Below are positions 48,380-60,124 of a DNA stretch of 64,000 bases, piece by piece. The position numbers were made by a program, and so were the translations under genes. A model generated the notes under the pieces. That model searched no databases, was not told the DNA's origin, and worked only from the letters and a program-made list of their open reading frames with translations. This DNA is from Stercorarius parasiticus (taxonomy: Eukaryota; Chordata; Aves; Charadriiformes; Stercorariidae), in NCBI GenBank assembly GCA_013396915.1, contig VWZL01002048.1, positions 1,011,971 to 1,075,970 on the forward strand, given 5' to 3'. How positions within the stretch are numbered: position 1 is the first letter of the stretch; each line of letters opens with the position of its first letter.

Positions 48380-48840
48380 AATGATGAAATCAGGGCCATG
48401 AAGATGATCAGAGGGTTAGAGCACCTCTGTTATGGAGAAAGGCTGAGGGAGTTGGGGTTGTTCAGCCGGGAGAAGAGAAGGCTCCAGGGAGACCTTATGG
48501 CGGCCTTCCAGTACCTGAAGGGGGCCTACAGGAGAGATGGGGAGGGACTTTTTACAAGGGCATGTAGTGATAGGATGAGGGATAATGGCTTCAAACTGAA
48601 AGAGGGGAGATTTATATTAGATATCGGGAAGAAATTCTTTACTGTGAGAGTGGTGAGGCACTGGAACAGGTTGCCCAGGGAAGCTGTGGCAGCCCCACCC
48701 CTGGAGGTGTTCAAGGCCAAGTTGGACGGGGCTTGGAGCAACTTGGTCTAGTGGGAGGCATCCCTGCCCAGGGCAGGGGGTTGGAACTAGGTGATCTTTA
48801 AGGTTCCTTCCAATCTAAACCATTCTATGACTCCATGATT
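48380..48840 (+). mobile_element. CR1 LINE 3' end, sense, open to the ORF2 stop
   Basis: The best-preserved CR1 piece in the window. One continuous frame, ending at 48751, encodes the C-terminal part of ORF2: GLEHLCYGERLRELGLFSRE, EKRRLQGDLMAAFQYLKGAY, NGFKLKEGRF, FFTVRVVRHWNRLPREAVAA and PPLEVFKAKLDGAWSNLV. Its natural stop and the 3' untranslated region follow (GGTTGGAACTAGGTGATCTTTAAGG-type, ending ATTCTATGACTCCATGATT). Lack of frame damage implies a fairly recent insertion. The catalytic part of the reverse transcriptase is missing, so it is not autonomous. Confidence 0.96.
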
Positions 48841-51800
48841 ATACCAGAGGGAAAAGACAGACGCAGAGCTACATGTTTTGGAAACTGCATGCGAGCGTGA
48901 TGCAAAGTGATGCTGCAGGAGAGCTTGGTGCAGAGCTCATTGTATGGGAATGCCAATCCTGCCTTGAGAGCTGCAGCAGTGCAAAGGCACCTGGCAGGGG
49001 ACAGTGCCAAGAGCGGAGATGCTGGGAGGTGGTGATGCCAGTGATGAAACCCTGGCCATGCTAGGACAGGGGCGCCAGACTGCTGAAGCTACAGCAGAAA
49101 AAGCACAGCCTGGGCACCGTGGTCTGCTTGGAGGGACCACAAGCAGCAAGGTGCATTTGCTGAGTGAGTCTTGGGGATGGCAAGCTGGAGAGATGGGCAT
49201 TTGTGCGGCTCCTGTGCGCAGCCCAGAGCGCAAGCCATGGAGCAAGGTAGCCACAAGGAACCAAGCAGGGATGTGCTGCCACGGAACACTGTCAGTGTGC
49301 CTGAAGGAAAGCAAAGCCCAGAGGGAGAAAAAGTTATTACCAGGGCTTTTATAAGGTAGGTAATTAGTACATTCCTCCAACCCCACTGAATCATGCCAGC
49401 AAAGGGGAAGAGGCTGCAGTGGGAGCTCTCTAGGAGCTGCTGGTGGCCTTCACCACCCCATCAGCAGGAGGGCTGTCCCCCTGCAAACAGGCTGTCAGAG
49501 CCTGGCTGCGCCTGCTGGCTGCTTCCCGCGCTCACATAAAACAAGGCGATTTTTACAGGCACCAGGAATGGTGGGTTTTGGAGTGAGAAGGGGGAAGGGG
49601 ACCGGAGGCAAGCTTTTAACTATCGCAGCTCGCGTGCAGTGATTGAGATGGTGATGTTTCTTTCAACAGCTCTAGCAGCTGTGGTTTGGAGTTGCGATCC
49701 TGCCAGCCACGTGCACTCAAGCATCGTGAATGTCCCCAAAAGACGGGTGGCTTGTTGGAGGGGGTTTTTTAATTGTTCACAGTTGTTTGTTTCCTTCTGT
49801 CTTCTGGTCTTGCATGGTTTTAAAGCTTCTTTCTTGACCAGCAGGGTCAAACCTTTTTGAAAAAGACCCTTTTGAAAAGATTAAAGCAGATATTCTCATG
49901 CAATTATACGATTTCTGAGCTGAGGTTTTAAGAAAAAACAAACAGACAATGAGCTATTGCTATGGACCGTTAGCAACGCTGGGGTTTGGTTCTGGAAGGG
50001 GCCTGGTATGGGGGAGAAGAAATCTTCCTCTGCCAGTGAAATCTCGGTTGCTACAAACAAGTAAATTCCATCATTCAGCCCCCAAAATTCCCAGCCTGCA
50101 AACATGCGTGTTACTTGCTGCCCTGTCGCAAAGCTCCGCACCTTCCCTCCTCCCACCCACCAGCTGTCTCTGGTACATCTCCCATCCTTTCTTCTGAGCC
50201 CACTGCAGCGAAGGATGCTCTGCCTCCGAAAGAGCTTTCCCCAGACGCTCTCCTCCTCTCTGCTAAGAAATGGTCTCTGAGGATCAATCACTTACGAAAG
50301 CCGCTGTTTCCCCAACCTCTTGCTCTCCAGGCTCTTATTTTCGCTCAAGCTGCCTTCTGCTCTCCGTCTGCAGAGAGAGATGTACTCAAGAAAACTTTTG
50401 TCAGCAAGTCAGGTTTCTGTCTGTGTTGGTAACCCCGTGCCGACACGGTTAGTGGTGCTGCAAGGGTTAAGACAGGCTAGCTAGTGGAAACACTGGGGAC
50501 AAAAGCCATGGATTTAGTAAATGAAGCAGAAAATCCTACTGTTTTCTTCCCTGCCCTTGCTGGAAAACACTTGTCTACTCTCCTCCCAACGTGTAGCAAA
50601 AACCTTGCAGGAAATACAACTGTTCAAATCATTTTTTTGCGGTTGCAATAGTTTCTACCAGGTCAAAACACTCTTTGGCCAGCAGCAGCCACTTCTTCTC
50701 TCCCTCCTCCACATCTGGCATGGCAGGGTTTTTCCCCCCATCCTTGATAAAGTTTCTTTCTCCCTTTTCTCCGATCCACCTCAGGTTCTCCACCATTAGA
50801 AATGCCTTGCCCTTTTGCCACCAGCCTCCTCCCAGACGTAGTTGGGGCAGAGCGAAAGACTGGATAATATTCGTGGGGAATTCCTGCATGCCCTATGGCT
50901 CATTTTCCTAGGGCTCCCTGAAATCACTTTGCCAACTCCTGTGACCCCCACCGGCCATGAAGTTTTTCCAGTACTTGCAGGAGGAGAATTGCAAAGTTCA
51001 TTTTAAAGGAAAAGCGGTGGGGATGGCTCACTCCCTACGTGCTTCTTCCTCTGCAGAAGAAGCCATATGGCAGTGCTTAACTGCACTTACTGTGCTGGAA
51101 TGACTTGGCCTTCTGGCTTTCTTCTCCAAGACTGCCCAACTGTGCAATTGCCGTCAAGCTGCCACCTGCCTGCCTGGCAAGGGCTGCCCCGCTCCCTGGG
51201 CTCCAACCTTCTGCAGGCAGCTCCATTCATGGGTGGCTGCAGCCCCTGAGAGCGCTGCCTTCGTCTCACCTCAGGTTTTATGGGTGTGCATTAACCCCAT
51301 CAATATTTAGGCTCGTCTGATGTTCCTGAGGACCCAGAGCCAAACAAATTTGGTCGCAGCACCACACAAAAGCTCTTAAAACCCTCTTCGCCCGCACTTG
51401 CTGCTGTGCAGCTTGCAAGTTTTTGCGATGTCTGTTTTCCGATTGCTTTATGGTGGGAAGACACAGGTGCTGGGGAAGGTAATTTGGGCAGCAAAACATC
51501 CCACGCACGTGTGCTGAAGTGCTGCTTGGGGTGAACCAGGGCTCAGGACCTCATTGCTAAACAGGCCAGGCTGAGGGCTTGGGTAACTCCTAGGGCAGAA
51601 GCCACATGGTGTCCCAGGTGGCCAGAGACGATCACTGGAGAGCTTAGGAACATTTTACAGGGCTGCAGCTCCTTTTCAACCTGCCACACCTTGGATTTAG
51701 GGTGGCCTAGCTTTGTGTGACCTTCCAGAGGGCCATTAGGTAGGCCGGCGTGTTGCTGCTGGTACCCTCCAAGCCCCTGACTGTGCTGTTCTGTAAAGCA

Positions 51801-53555
51801 ACACTTTGGATCAGTTGCTTCTTATCCTTCTCAGCCCCATCATGCTTAATGGCACTCTTGTTGTGTACCATTTGGGACAGGAGGCTTGGGAATGATTTTT
51901 CCCCTCTGTCTGTGGCACCTACTCTCTCCAAACTGAGTGAAGTCACGGGTAGAAAAAGCCAAAAGAAAAAGCCAACAAACCTGATCATGAGTTTAAGGGA
52001 ACATCAACGTCTGTTGCTTCCGCACCATGTTGCATCAGGCCTGATGCCCACACCTTAACTCAGGCTGTGCCGGCTCTGCCATAAAGGTTTCCCATGGGAA
52101 GAAAAAATGACTTGAGAAAAAAGTCCCTTCTTGGAGCCAGAAATGCTCCTTTGAACACTGTCAGTGTGAGATGTGAGGTTTTGATGCTCAGGACTCCTCC
52201 TGTGTGCCAGGACCCTGGCAGAGCCCCCCATCGAGGGCTCCCCACCCACTCCCAGCGTGACGGTGACGCTCCCACATAGCCCTGCCAGCCCGATTAGCGA
52301 CGCAGTGCGTTGGTGTGGGCTGAGCGCCACGCTCCTGTCTGTGCCGGGAGGACATCAAAGTGACCACAGGGTTCCTGGCAGCCCTGGTTAGCAGCTGGTC
52401 AGCAAGAAGCTGCTCTTCTCATTTAGGTCACTTCTTGAAGCCAGGCGTGTTGAGAGGAGAGCTGGTGGAGGACCAGCTTCGGCACCTGTCCCCCTTCCTG
52501 CCTCTCTACATGATGAGCAGCTAGATCCAACGGGGTGGTGTTCATAGACCTCAGTGGTAATCCACAGGAAAGAAGAGCCTGATTTGCTTTGAAAATAAAT
52601 ACAAAACCAGAAAACATTGTAAGGGAAGCCCGGCTGGTGTTCAATCGCAACAGCGGGTATCTGCCTTATGATCTTGTCCACAACAATGTTAACGATAAAA
52701 TCCAGGTCTCTGCTTTCGTATCAAAGAGAAGAAAGCTAGGAGGCTATTCAACATTCTAACACAAGCAAGGAACAAGGTGTGGGACCCTTCTGCTATGCTA
52801 GGTGGGCTAGCGGGGGAAAGCTATATCCACTAGAATTCCAGATTTTACGTCAGTTAAACAGTACTAGGATTTCATATTAAAAAATATGTTTGGTATCGAA
52901 CTTAATATAGTTGGAAGGTGAGGCTCACTTCAGTCCTGGGAAAGAAGACCCGTGGTGGGTTGATCCGCAGCTTAAACAGATCACTTCAGAAGTTAATTAG
53001 GGTTCCCTCTCCTTGGGTACCCAGACGCTGATTACCACGTGGCGGACTGCACAAGCCTGATGAGACCAGGGTTGCTTGGCTCTGATGAGCAGCCACGTCA
53101 GTCCAGGCTCTGCCTCGGTGTCTGACGCATTCCCTCTGCTTTTGGGGCCTCAGAGCAAGAGGACCTGGTGCCCATGGTGGTAACACAGACGTGTGTTATG
53201 CGAGCGTAGCAGGAGAGATGGGTGCGATTTGTGCTAGCTTGAATCAATCCAGCCCCATGCAGGCAGACCAGAAGTCTGCACTAGGCAACTCCAGCACAGC
53301 AAACTCCTGTTTCCTTGGGCTTCGCTTGTACAGGTTGATTATCAGGGCTAATAACTCCTGTCCCAGACTTGCAGGGGGGCCACAAGTGGGCACCACCCAA
53401 AGGGAAAGGAGGAGCCACTGCCACAGGGAAGCTACTGCCCAGCCTTCCAAAGAGATGGCATTTCAGCAACGTTGTGCAGAATTTCTGCCAAACACCGACA
53501 GCACGCAGCGTGGCACAGGAGCAGGGTCTGGTTCACAGACAATGCAAAAAGAGCA
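48841..53555. other. Unique non-coding sequence
   Basis: No gene recognised. A partial RFX-like site (ACC, three bases, AGCAAC) is at 49962-49976. An AT-rich patch at 52840-52920 holds TTACGTCA and TATTAAAAAATATG. Frames of up to 149 codons are featureless. Confidence 0.45.
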
Positions 53556-53770
53556 CCCATTAATTCGACTTGCTTTGCAAAAAGTTTTATTTTTAGTGCT
53601 TGTGAGTGGTGCCAGATTGGCAGCATTATAAATAGAAGACTTCTATTTATCCTACAGTCTAGGTATCGCAGTGCTAAGTCAGTTTTACGACCTCAATAAA
53701 TCCAGATTAGGTGCTCTCAAGGATGCGTCACCATAGAAATAACATTTCCTCTTCGCATTCGTATGCGCGG
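53556..53770. promoter_or_regulatory. Candidate regulatory block with 23-bp inverted repeat and MEF2 motif
   Basis: Within an AT-rich block, 53628-53638 and 53640-53650 form a perfect 11-bp inverted repeat (ATAAATAGAAG and its complement) around a single A. The left arm overlaps a full MEF2 consensus match, TTATAAATAG at 53626-53635. TTAATTCG, TTTTATTTTTAG, GTCAGTTTTACGA and GCGTCACCATAG lie nearby. The block looks like an enhancer or a conserved element; no transcript is implied. Confidence 0.35.
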
Positions 53771-54670
53771 CTAGGGGGATGGATTATGCCAAAGAGGGGT
53801 GCTGCCCTCATAAGCCAGCCTGGCGCTTTCTGATCTCTCTTGGTGCCATACAAGCTGACATTCATTCAAACAAGACTGCGGGTCCCAGCTTCAGATCTCT
53901 GAGTCCTATCTAAAAGGCGATCACATACCTTGTGTTTTGGGGTGAAAAGCCTACAGCAAGGCTGGCAGATGAGGGTCTGCCTCCATGCCCAAGACAGGGA
54001 GCATCACCCTCTGTCCCTGAATGATGGCCAGCCGCTGCCCTGCGCAGGGTTCCGCCGGCTGCTGAAACTGGGGTGTCCTTGCCCACATTGGCCACACTCA
54101 TGGTGACAAAAGAGCACGGCTAGGAGTAAGAACAGCTTGCTGCTCTGCACAGGTGGACGAAAGGGAGGTGGCAGGAAAAAGAGTCCTACCTGCCAGAATA
54201 ACTTGCAGCACATTGCTAAGATCTTGCTTTGCTACTAAGCTGATTGTCAATAACTATTAAAATGCCGAAACAATTCTTCCTCCCTTAAAAACAATAATAA
54301 AGAGAAAGTAACCTCCCTCCAATTCCCTTCCATTTCTTTTTCCCTTTCACCGACAGATGCTGCTTCATTAAATCCATAGCATTATGTCAATTCCCATCAA
54401 TGACAAGCATTTTCTAGCGGTCGCACACCTCCCTCTCTGAACAGGCTGTGCTGCTCCGGGAGGCAGGGGATGCTGAACAGCTCAGCAGTAGGTAAATGCA
54501 GTTCCTGCAAGACTAGCATTTCAGGATTTCTGCTGCAAAAAAGTGCCACCTCACTCCTTATGCATTCATTTGAGCCTGCACCTTCCTGCGAAAAACACGC
54601 GTGCTGCGTGGCTGAAGACTGACTGCTCTTCCTCCAGGCTCTCCTCTGCTGCCTACCGCCAGCAACCAGG
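53771..54670. other. Unique non-coding sequence
   Basis: Nothing recognisable. An A/T-rich stretch near 54240-54310 contains AACAATAATAAAG. Confidence 0.5.
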
Positions 54671-54917
54671 GAATCACAGAGTCACAGAACGGCAGGGGCT
54701 GGAAGGGCCCTCTGGAGATCATCTAGTCCAACCCCCTGCCAGAGCAGGGTCACCCAGAGCAGGTGGCACAGGAACGCGTCCAGGCGGGTTTGGAATGTCT
54801 CCAGAGACGGAGACTCCCCCACCTCTCTGGGCAGCCTGTGCCAGGGCTCTGCCACCCTCAAAGGAAAGAAGCGCCTCCTCGTGTTGAGATGAAACTTCCT
54901 ATGTTCAAGTTTGTGCC
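54671..54917 (-). mobile_element. CR1 LINE 3' end, antisense
   Basis: Minus-strand frame encodes [43 protein letters not shown] and DAFLCHLLWVTLLWQGVGLDD, followed by the tail. Compared with the 26.7-kb copy I count about ten differences over roughly 240 bases, one of which changes NFF to RFF. It has a single unit where the 26.7-kb copy has two. Confidence 0.95.
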
Positions 54918-57395
54918 TGAAGGGCAAATGGGGAAAGGATCAGTAGCCCTTGGTTACCCTGAAATGGTTCCCCATCTGGGAACTGTCCTGTCAGGCTGCT
55001 TCGCCCTCTGCAGTCTCTGCTGGAAGCCCAGAGAGCAAATACAGTGGGGAAGCTGAGTGTATCAAAGAGCGTATGAATTAGAGCAGCTGTAGGTTTCTGA
55101 TGGTTTCGTTCTCCGTGAGATTTTTCTAAGCTGGAAGCCTGGATGAGTACGAGCTGCTTGGCTCCGACGCCACATTTGGTCTGGTCAGCTGCTCGGCAGG
55201 AGGAGGTAGGGTGCTGGTTTTGGGAGGCACCGTGCTGTCTGCCTGCCCCGGCCCTGCAGCAAACGCCTGCTCCAGCTGCTGAGGAGAGCTTGCTTCTCCT
55301 CCTCGCTTGACCTACAAGGGGGTCTGGAGATCAGGCCAGTGGAAAAGGGGTGCTTCAAGCTTGCTGGAGCCCACAGAAAGTATGAAAAGATGACAGTGGA
55401 GAGGAACAACCCTTACTGATTTGTTCAGGTAGCCTTAATGTCTGGGTCTGGAACCTCCACTGGAGAGAACCAGAGGTTTGGCTGATCTTGTACCAGCCTT
55501 TATGTGCATGGGAACGGAAGCAAAATGCAAAATGAGACAGGATGTGAGGAGAAGGAAATAAATAAAAGGAAAAAACCTACTTGTGCATGGCAAGACGAGA
55601 AAAAACAAACTGAGCCTTGCTGGGAGCGTGTGTTATTTGCTAGACATTGCTATCTGATTTTAGAGTCACAAGCCTAAAACCACCATGGAGTCATCACGGA
55701 GTTGCAAACCCATCCTGTGCTGCTAAATGAGGGTTTCAGCAAACTTCCCGGTATTCACGAGTGGCACCACATAACTCACGTGCCAGGCTGGGATGAGAAT
55801 TCGTCACGATTGCTGTAAGGCACGTAGGCACTGGAGCTCCCCGGCGGATGATGATCCCATTTCACGGCAGCTCTTGAGGTTTCAAAATGAGTTCCCTCTG
55901 CCTGAAATGAAAGCAGCATCTTTTAGCTGGTTTTTAAAAAACCCAGAATTTTCTTGAAATGTCTATTTTGGGATTAAAATCTGAAAACTCTTCAGGACAG
56001 AGGGGATATTGTACTGCACAAGGCACTGGTTGGGAGAATGAGACGCCCTGGCTCTCATCTCCGCGCCCCTGGAGGCATAGGCGCATTTTGCTACCCCAGT
56101 GACTGTGAACACGCCAAGCTTAGCAAGAACACCCCCCTGGCTACAGGGGAGCCAGAGAGACAGCACGAGGTATGACATGTAGCTCCTCCATGTTTCTAAA
56201 TCGGAAAGGAAAGAAGTGGAATAAAGAGTTGAACTCACCCAAATAAAGCTATTAAGGATTTGGCAGGAGTAGCAGGCATCCTGTGGCTTGCTAGCACCCC
56301 CATCTGGTCTGGCATCACTGGCTGCCCTTCCCAATCAAAGCCAACTGCCAAGCACATGTTTGCTCCGACAGAGACAACAGGTTGGATCTTGAACATCCCA
56401 GCTCTGGCCTCCTCTGCCTACAGGCAGCTCTCCTCCTGTTTGCTCCTGACATGAAGAACCTCTCGCCGGAGGATGTGGAGGTGACACTTCTGTTCATTTT
56501 TCCATGAACTCTGTCTAAGTGGAAGTGACTTGTGCCTGCAACGGTCTCCTGGACAGCAGGAAGCCCCAACTCCTGACAGCGGGCAGCAGACCCCACTTTG
56601 GGTGTCTGGACCATATTTTGCCCATCCAAGGACAAGCAGGGCCCTCAGCAGCAGTGCCTGTCCCTCTGGTTCCTGCTACACCCTGCACAGAGCAGAGCTC
56701 CCAGACTCACACCAGGATGCTCCAGAGGAGGAACAAACAGGCTGGAAACCTGACAGCTAGCTGATCGCATTGGCTTCACTTGAATCTCTTCATAAGCTGC
56801 CAGCTCAGCTAGACAGAAGGCTGTTTTCCTATTTATTTAATAATTAAAGCAAAAAGCGTCTTCTGGGAAGCCTATTTTTCTCATTTACCAAATGAGGTTA
56901 CAATATTCAGCTGTTTGCCTGAAGATTTACGCCATGCTGCTCACCGCAGTGTCAGAGCCTAGATTGAGTTGAGAGCGGACACAAGGTCATGCCGAAGGAA
57001 ACAAGACATACATTCACCATCTATGCGTGATGTTAAAACAAGCTGCACGTCGGGAGGCAGCCGTTTCCCTTCTGCTGTGCCCAGCAGCACATGGCATGAA
57101 GCCTCCATGACCCTGTGTTCAGCCCAGGACTCCATTCCTGGGTTAATACCTTCAAGAAGGAGTTGGGCTTTCTGCTCCACCAGTCCTTCATTGCCAGGGC
57201 TAAGGACCAGCCACCCGGAGGAATGAAGTGCATGATACCTGGCAGCACAACCCATGGCTCCTGCTGCAAAATGACTTAATGATTTCATTTTCATTGCAGG
57301 GGGGCGCTGAAGGGGAAAGTGCTCACGTGCATCTTTCAAATCAGAAGCATGGAGAGAGACTGGGAACACTGTGAAGATTCAGCCTCCCATACGAT
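54918..57395. other. Unique non-coding sequence
   Basis: No gene recognised. A TTATTTAATAATTAAAGC patch lies near 56831-56850. Frames of up to 136 codons (56959-57369 minus) show no domain. Confidence 0.45.
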
Positions 57396-57664
57396 GCAGG
57401 CAGGAGGGAGTGGATCTGGCGGGGGGTGTGCAGGGGTGCGAGTGTGCACATCTGCGTGTATCAACCTGGAACAGGTCGCCCAGAGAGGTCGTGGAGGTGG
57501 CGGAGGCCCCATCTCTGGAGACATTCAAGGCCAGGCTTGGTGAGTCTCTGAGCAACCTGATCTAGTTGAAGATGTCCCTGCTCATTGCAGGGGGGTTGGA
57601 CTAGATGACATTTAAAGGTCTCTTCCAACCCAAACTATCCTATGATTCTATAATTCTATGATTT
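57396..57664 (+). mobile_element. CR1 3' end, sense, with the same 5' head as the 12.2-kb copy
   Basis: The 3' part encodes STWNRSPREVVEVAEAPSLE and TFKARLGESLSNLI, stops, and ends in CCTATGATTCTATAATTCTATG. The 5' head (57396-57465) matches 12206-12264 apart from an extra 12 bases (GGGGGGTGTGCA) and a few substitutions. It is unlike the usual CR1 residues upstream of HWNRLP. Sharing both the GTGGAG insertion and the head suggests the two copies come from one source element. Confidence 0.87.
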
Positions 57665-59991
57665 CTGGGCGTGTAGTGCTGGCAGTACCAGGTGGGCTCC
57701 AGTTAAACATGGCCCTTGCTGCTCCCTGCGCTTAGCCCCACAGCATGCTCCAGAGACAGTCACGGTTTCAGATTTAACAGTTTCATTACAAAATGCTGCG
57801 CGGTTGAGGCTGAAACACTTCATGCGTGGTGGCTGAGGTGTGATGGACTTCTGCCAAGGCAAGGAAGGACATCCTGCAGGGGTCTCCAGGAACACGGTGC
57901 AGGCAACAGCCGAGGAGCTTCCTGCTTGTCAGAAACTTTGCTTATATCAGAGACAGCCCCAAACCTGAGTTTCATAACAGCATTACTTCCCACCATGTGG
58001 AAAATACTATTTTTCAGCCCTTCTCTGCTGTAACTCATTTCAAGGCTAGCTCTCCCATCGCAGCGACCACGAACTGGCTGCAAAATGACTCCCTCCCGCT
58101 CTGAGTTGTCATACTCCGAGCAAAACTCATCAAGCAAATTCTACTATGGGCCAGCACAAAAGTAAGACCTGCTCTAGCACCAGCTCCTCAGACAGGGTAA
58201 GTCAGCAGAGTTCAATTCATACGAAACCCTTTAATCCATTCATTGTTCAGTGGACAGTCACCTTCTCTCCAGACCTGTGTTTCCGGCACTGCAGGCACGC
58301 GGTGGCATGGGCAGAAGAACTTACAGCTTGGAAGAGCACTTTGTTCCACCTCATCCCACAAGGCCTTGATTGCACTCCCAGGACCGTCCTCCCCAATGCT
58401 GAGGCAAATCCTCTGAGCCATGAGACACAACGGTGGGTTTAGAGCAGAAGGAACATGGGATCCGTCTTTGCTTTCTGGTTTCTAATACTTGAAGACGGGC
58501 TCAAGTCACACACCTCAGTCATCTCTCAAGCTGACCACAGGTTACTTTCTTCCGTGGAAGCAAAGTGCCCGACAGCCTCTTGCCTCCATATCCTGCCACT
58601 AAGTTGCACAAAATGCACAGGGAGGCTTTCTGTTGGCCCTGTTGAAGAGCAGCTCCTCAAGCAGAGCACGGCCCTGACCCCTGGAAGGGCTTTACTCTGC
58701 TAATGAGCACACTCAATCAACCCCAGTACAGACACCTGCGCTAGGAGCCTCCGCTGGGTACGGTATCCCATCTAAGGGGACTGTGACCTACAGCCAGCAC
58801 AGAGCACTTTCAGATCCTCCCCTTTCCCCCCCCCAAAAAAATGCCAGTGCATGACTTTTTCTCCGTACGCATCTAGAGTCTCGGACAGGAGAGATGGTCC
58901 CCGCAGAGCGCATCAGGCAGGGACCTGCCCGGGGTGTTGAGGGGTACGGCGCGGCGGTGGGTGGGTGCCCCTGCCCTCCAAACGGCAAAGCTGGGGCTTC
59001 AGCGGGGCAAGGCTCGTAAGAAAGTGCCGACTTGGGTCCCCCCAGTTCCATCCTTCGGCAGGTGTCTGTCAAGAGCAGCAGTTCAGCGTAACTACATTGA
59101 AGCAACCCTGAGAGCGTGCAGTTTATGTATTTCTAGATCATTAAGCCTTCTCCTAGCGACAGTGTTTAAAAGGTGTGATGACGTTTCCTTCCCCCCGCCC
59201 CGCCTTGGCGTTCGGCTCCTGAAAATTAAAAGATGAGCTTTGTAAATCTCAGAGAGAAGCGGGAACCGTCACTTTAGCTTTAGAAGAAAAGCCAGCAAAG
59301 AAACAAAATTCTTCTTTTGGCAGAGGAGAAAAAATCCATTATTAAAGGCTTAGAGACAAAGGCTCTCAACACAATTAAAGGCAAACCTAAGCCTTTGAAA
59401 GCAGAGGGCATGACATTGGAATACACACAAGAAGTAGAGATGAAAGCCTCCATTGTAGCACTGTTGAATAAGTTTAAAAAAAAAAAAAAGTTTCAATGGA
59501 TGCATTTGCCTAAACCAAACTAGATGAGAAGCTTTCTAGAGAAGGGCTGGAGTCTTCCCATGTGTTTGCACAATGCCAAGAGCTGCAGGGCTCAGTCTTA
59601 ATTAAGATCCTGGGGCATTACTAGAATAACTTGGGGGGAGAGGGTCACAACATTCATTAATCGGAAAGAAAACAGGGCTCCAATATTTTCTGTGGGAAAC
59701 ACTGCACCTGGGAAACCTAATCTTTCTTTCCAGCCTGTTGATCCGCAGCAAAAAATGTTTTGATTTGGCGCTGTCAAGGCATTTGTTTTGCAGGAGAACT
59801 TGCTGAGGGTGCGTTGCTGCACTCAGGGCACACAGGTGGCTTTCAGCCCAGCAGCGGTCTGAAGATGTGGCCACCTCCAGAAGGCACTGAGCAGAGTAAT
59901 CCTGGCTCTCGCAGCCTCTAAACTAAGGGCACACCAGATCCAAGGAAAACCCACATCTGGGATATCAGAAACGCACAGTTGTTGGAGGACT
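57665..59991. other. Unique non-coding sequence
   Basis: No gene recognised. A C-run followed by an A-run is at 58827-58841, a CpG-richer patch at 58915-59015, and an A-run (A14) near 59477-59490. The Lys-rich frame at 59317-59523 is a product of A-rich composition. Confidence 0.45.
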
Positions 59992-60124
59992 GTTCAAGGC
60001 CAGGCTCGATGAGGCTCCGAGCAACCTGATCTAGTTGAAGACGTCCCCGCTTACTGCAGGGGGGTTGGACTAGATGGCCTTTAAAGGTCCCTTCCAACCC
60101 AACACATTCTATGACTCTATGACT
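59992..60124 (+). mobile_element. CR1 3' end, sense, very short copy
   Basis: Begins inside the FKARLDEAPSNLI coding end, then has the GCAGGGGGGTTGGACTAGATG untranslated motif and ends ATTCTATGACTCTATGACT. It shares the ACACATTCTATGA variant with the 12.2-kb copy, so it belongs to the same subgroup, truncated inside the body so that head status cannot be judged. Confidence 0.92.

Noticed and set aside
55846..55899. GATGATGA and downstream CTGA, C/D snoRNA boxes
   Set aside because: No terminal stem and such box pairs are frequent by chance.
59317..59523. Lys-rich 68-codon frame
   Set aside because: Lysine runs come from an A-rich stretch including an A14 run; no other coding evidence.
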